This document shows positions 6,545 through 7,966 of a DNA stretch of 7,966 bases, in pieces. The position numbers were made by a program, and so were the translations under genes. Origin of the DNA: Bacteroidetes bacterium QH_10_64_19 (GTDB taxonomy: Bacteria > Bacteroidota > Rhodothermia > Rhodothermales > Salinibacteraceae); the NCBI GenBank assembly GCA_003023125.1, contig PXSY01000040.1, forward strand, positions 1-7,966, read 5' to 3'. Below the pieces are notes generated by a model, which saw only the letters and a list, made by a program, of their open reading frames with translations, was not told the DNA's origin and made no database searches. Position 1 is the stretch's first letter, and each line of letters opens with the position of its first letter.

Positions 6545-7614
6545 ACTTTGACGAACGCTACGGCACTCTCGACCGCCTTCTCTACCGCATCGCCTTCCGG
6601 GGCGGAACGGCCCAGCACGCAATGGCCGACGTGGAGGAGATGATGTACCGGGACGACCTTGAGTCCATTTCGGCGGACGATCCCGTCTTTATCACGTCGC
6701 TCCCCCGCGCCGGAACGACGATCCTCCTGAAGCTCCTCTGGAACACTGGGCATTTTGCGAGCCACACCTACCAGGACATGCCGTTCGTGCTCTGCCCGCT
6801 GCTCTGGAGCGCGTTTTCCAACCAGTTTGCGGAGGCGGACGTGACGCGCGAGCGGGCCCACGGCGACGGCCTTCAGGTCTCCGGCACAAGCCCGGAAGCC
6901 TTCGAGGACATGGTCTGGAAGCACTTCTGGCCCGACCACTACCGGGACGACCACATTCGTCCCTGGCAGGCGGACGAGCAGAACCGGGAGTTCGAGGCGT
7001 TCTTCGAGACGCACATGCGCAAGGTGATCGCCGTCCGGCAGGAGCAACGACCGGACGCGGGGCGCTATCTCTCGAAGAACAACCTCAACATTGCCCGCCT
7101 GACCGCCCCGCCGGCCCCGCTCCGTGACGGGACGTTCCTCGTTCCGTTTCGGGAGCCGGTGCAGCAGGCCGCCTCCATGTACCGCCAGCACGAGCGCTTC
7201 CTGAAGATCCACGAGCAGGACGACTTCGTGCGGGAATACATGGAGGCCATCGGGCACCACGAGTTTGGGAAGGGCCTGCGTCCCGTCAACTTTGACGACT
7301 GGCTGGAGACGGCCTCGGAGCCGCACCAGCTGGCGTTCTGGGTGGAATACTGGATCGCTGCCTACCAGCACATTCTCCGTCAGGCCGACAACTCCACGGT
7401 TCTGGTGTCGTACGCCCGGCTAACCGAAGAGCCAGCGGAGAGTCTTGGCCGGCTAACCGAGGCGCTGGGCCTGCCCGCAACCGCCCTTACGGCGCAGGCC
7501 GAGCAATTGCGCCCGCCGCGCACACACTCGATGAACAGGGCGGAACTGCCGGACGCTCTCCTTCGGGAGGCGACGGAGACCTACCAAGCGCTCGACCAAA
7601 ACGCCAACCTCTGA
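6541..7614 (+). CDS. PAPS-dependent sulfotransferase family protein
   Basis: This is a 357-residue soluble protein. The frame is open back to 6409, but the ATG at 6541 overlaps the stop of the previous gene in an ATGA and is the natural coupled start. The 5'-phosphosulfate-binding loop is visible as T-S-L-P-R-A-G-T-T (52-60), right after a strand P-V-F-I. The 3'-phosphate-binding region is V-P-F-R-E-P-V-Q-Q-A-A-S-M-Y-R-Q-H (201-217), with the Arg and Ser expected for contacts to the PAPS 3' phosphate. Y-L-S-K-N-N (176-181) lies between them, as in related bacterial sulfotransferases. No signal peptide is present, so it should act in the cytoplasm, taking sulfate from PAPS to a sugar or other acceptor. 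Its place behind ASST-like genes and near a flippase suggests a sulfated surface glycan. The acceptor is unknown. Confidence 0.82.
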   Translation: MNFDERYGTLDRLLYRIAFRGGTAQHAMADVEEMMYRDDLESISADDPVFITSLPRAGTTILLKLLWNTGHFASHTYQDMPFVLCPLLWSAFSNQFAEADVTRERAHGDGLQVSGTSPEAFEDMVWKHFWPDHYRDDHIRPWQADEQNREFEAFFETHMRKVIAVRQEQRPDAGRYLSKNNLNIARLTAPPAPLRDGTFLVPFREPVQQAASMYRQHERFLKIHEQDDFVREYMEAIGHHEFGKGLRPVNFDDWLETASEPHQLAFWVEYWIAAYQHILRQADNSTVLVSYARLTEEPAESLGRLTEALGLPATALTAQAEQLRPPRTHSMNRAELPDALLREATETYQALDQNANL

Positions 7615-7831
7615 GGAGTGTCGAGGCATTTGCACGGGTTGATGGGTCGGCATCCTATGTCGTTCCTCCCTGCTTCAGGCCCGTCCGCCCAACACATTGA
7701 TCACACGTCGGATGGGTGCCGGGCGGGTCGGAGCGCTTGGGAAGCCAACTTCACAGTGGCATTCCGAGAACGGCCTTGTCCTGGGGAGAAACGGGAGCTT
7801 GCGTTTAACCGGTAGAGGACGATCGCTTGAA
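7615..7831. other. Intergenic gap without a recognised gene
   Basis: These 217 bases lie between the sulfotransferase stop and the next start. I see no convincing open frame with coding character, no strong hairpin with a T-run, and no promoter pair at standard spacing. A GC-rich imperfect inverted repeat (CCGCCC near 7685 and GGGCGG near 7723, loop about 30 bases) could be a weak terminator but is not persuasive. GAGGA at 7815-7819 may serve as a ribosome-binding site for the next gene. Confidence 0.3.
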
Positions 7832-7966
7832 ATGGACTCTTTTCTGCGTGCATCCGTCGTCGCACTCCTTCTTCTGGTGTGTGGGCCGATGGGGGCAACC
7901 GGCCAGGCCCATCGTCTGATCAATACCCGCGACTGGCCCTACGAGCTCATTGAGCGTCTGCAGACG
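7832..7966 (+). CDS. Exported protein, N-terminal part only; possible Wzi-like capsule-assembly protein
   Basis: The frame opens at ATG 7832 and runs off the right edge, giving 45 residues. The first 26 form a classical signal peptide: a short lead with one Arg, a hydrophobic core V-V-A-L-L-L-L-V, and a likely cleavage after A-T-G-Q-A. The mature part begins with D-W-P-Y-E-L-I-E-R-L-Q, close to the opening of Wzi-type capsule-assembly and some other outer-membrane beta-barrel proteins in this group of bacteria. It also resembles the helix of SLH-like repeats. GAGGA lies 12 bases upstream of the ATG. Export is well supported. The Wzi reading is tentative because only about 19 mature residues are visible, though a capsule protein would fit the neighbouring flippase and glycosyltransferase. 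Confidence 0.6.
   Translation, partial: MDSFLRASVVALLLLVCGPMGATGQAHRLINTRDWPYELIERLQT

Noticed and set aside
1..7966. CRISPR arrays, tRNA or rRNA genes, insertion sequences
   Set aside because: No regularly spaced repeats, no cloverleaf-like segment, no ribosomal sequence and no transposase-like frame or terminal inverted repeats were seen.

Overview
The window looks like part of a surface-polysaccharide gene cluster of a GC-rich, halophilic bacterium. The proteins are rich in Asp/Glu, Shine-Dalgarno signals are weak, and stop/start overlaps are tight. The combination of proteins brings to mind Salinibacter and other Rhodothermota. That assignment is inference from style and gene content, not a database match.

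Layout, left to right. (1) Bases 1-397 carry the 3' part of a plus-strand arylsulfotransferase (ASST)-like gene whose last segment is scrambled and runs into the next gene on the opposite strand. (2) Bases 295-3003 carry two minus-strand genes transcribed leftward, a GT4 glycosyltransferase followed after 3 bases by a MOP-superfamily (Wzx-type) flippase. (3) Bases 3004-3279 are a divergent intergenic region that probably holds promoters in both directions. (4) Bases 3280-6043 carry two full-length, membrane-anchored ASST-like paralogues in tandem. (5) Bases 6060-7614 carry three genes joined by ATGA stop/start overlaps: a 34-residue microprotein, a 127-residue three-helix membrane protein, and a PAPS-type sulfotransferase. 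(6) After a 217-base gap, bases 7832-7966 hold the start of an exported protein, possibly a Wzi-like capsule-assembly or outer-membrane protein.

A coherent reading is that the glycosyltransferase extends a lipid-linked glycan, the flippase moves it across the inner membrane, and the glycan or a co-exported acceptor is sulfated. Sulfation could use a cytoplasmic PAPS-dependent enzyme and/or the anchored extracytoplasmic ASST-like proteins. The last gene may act at the outer membrane. The flippase and glycosyltransferase calls are strong and the sulfotransferase call is good. The ASST-like proteins are recognised by fold-type motifs, but their substrate and even their activity are unproven.

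The least explained parts are the ASST-like family present three times around a divergently oriented export pair, the decayed end of the first copy, and the coupled microprotein/membrane-protein/sulfotransferase trio.
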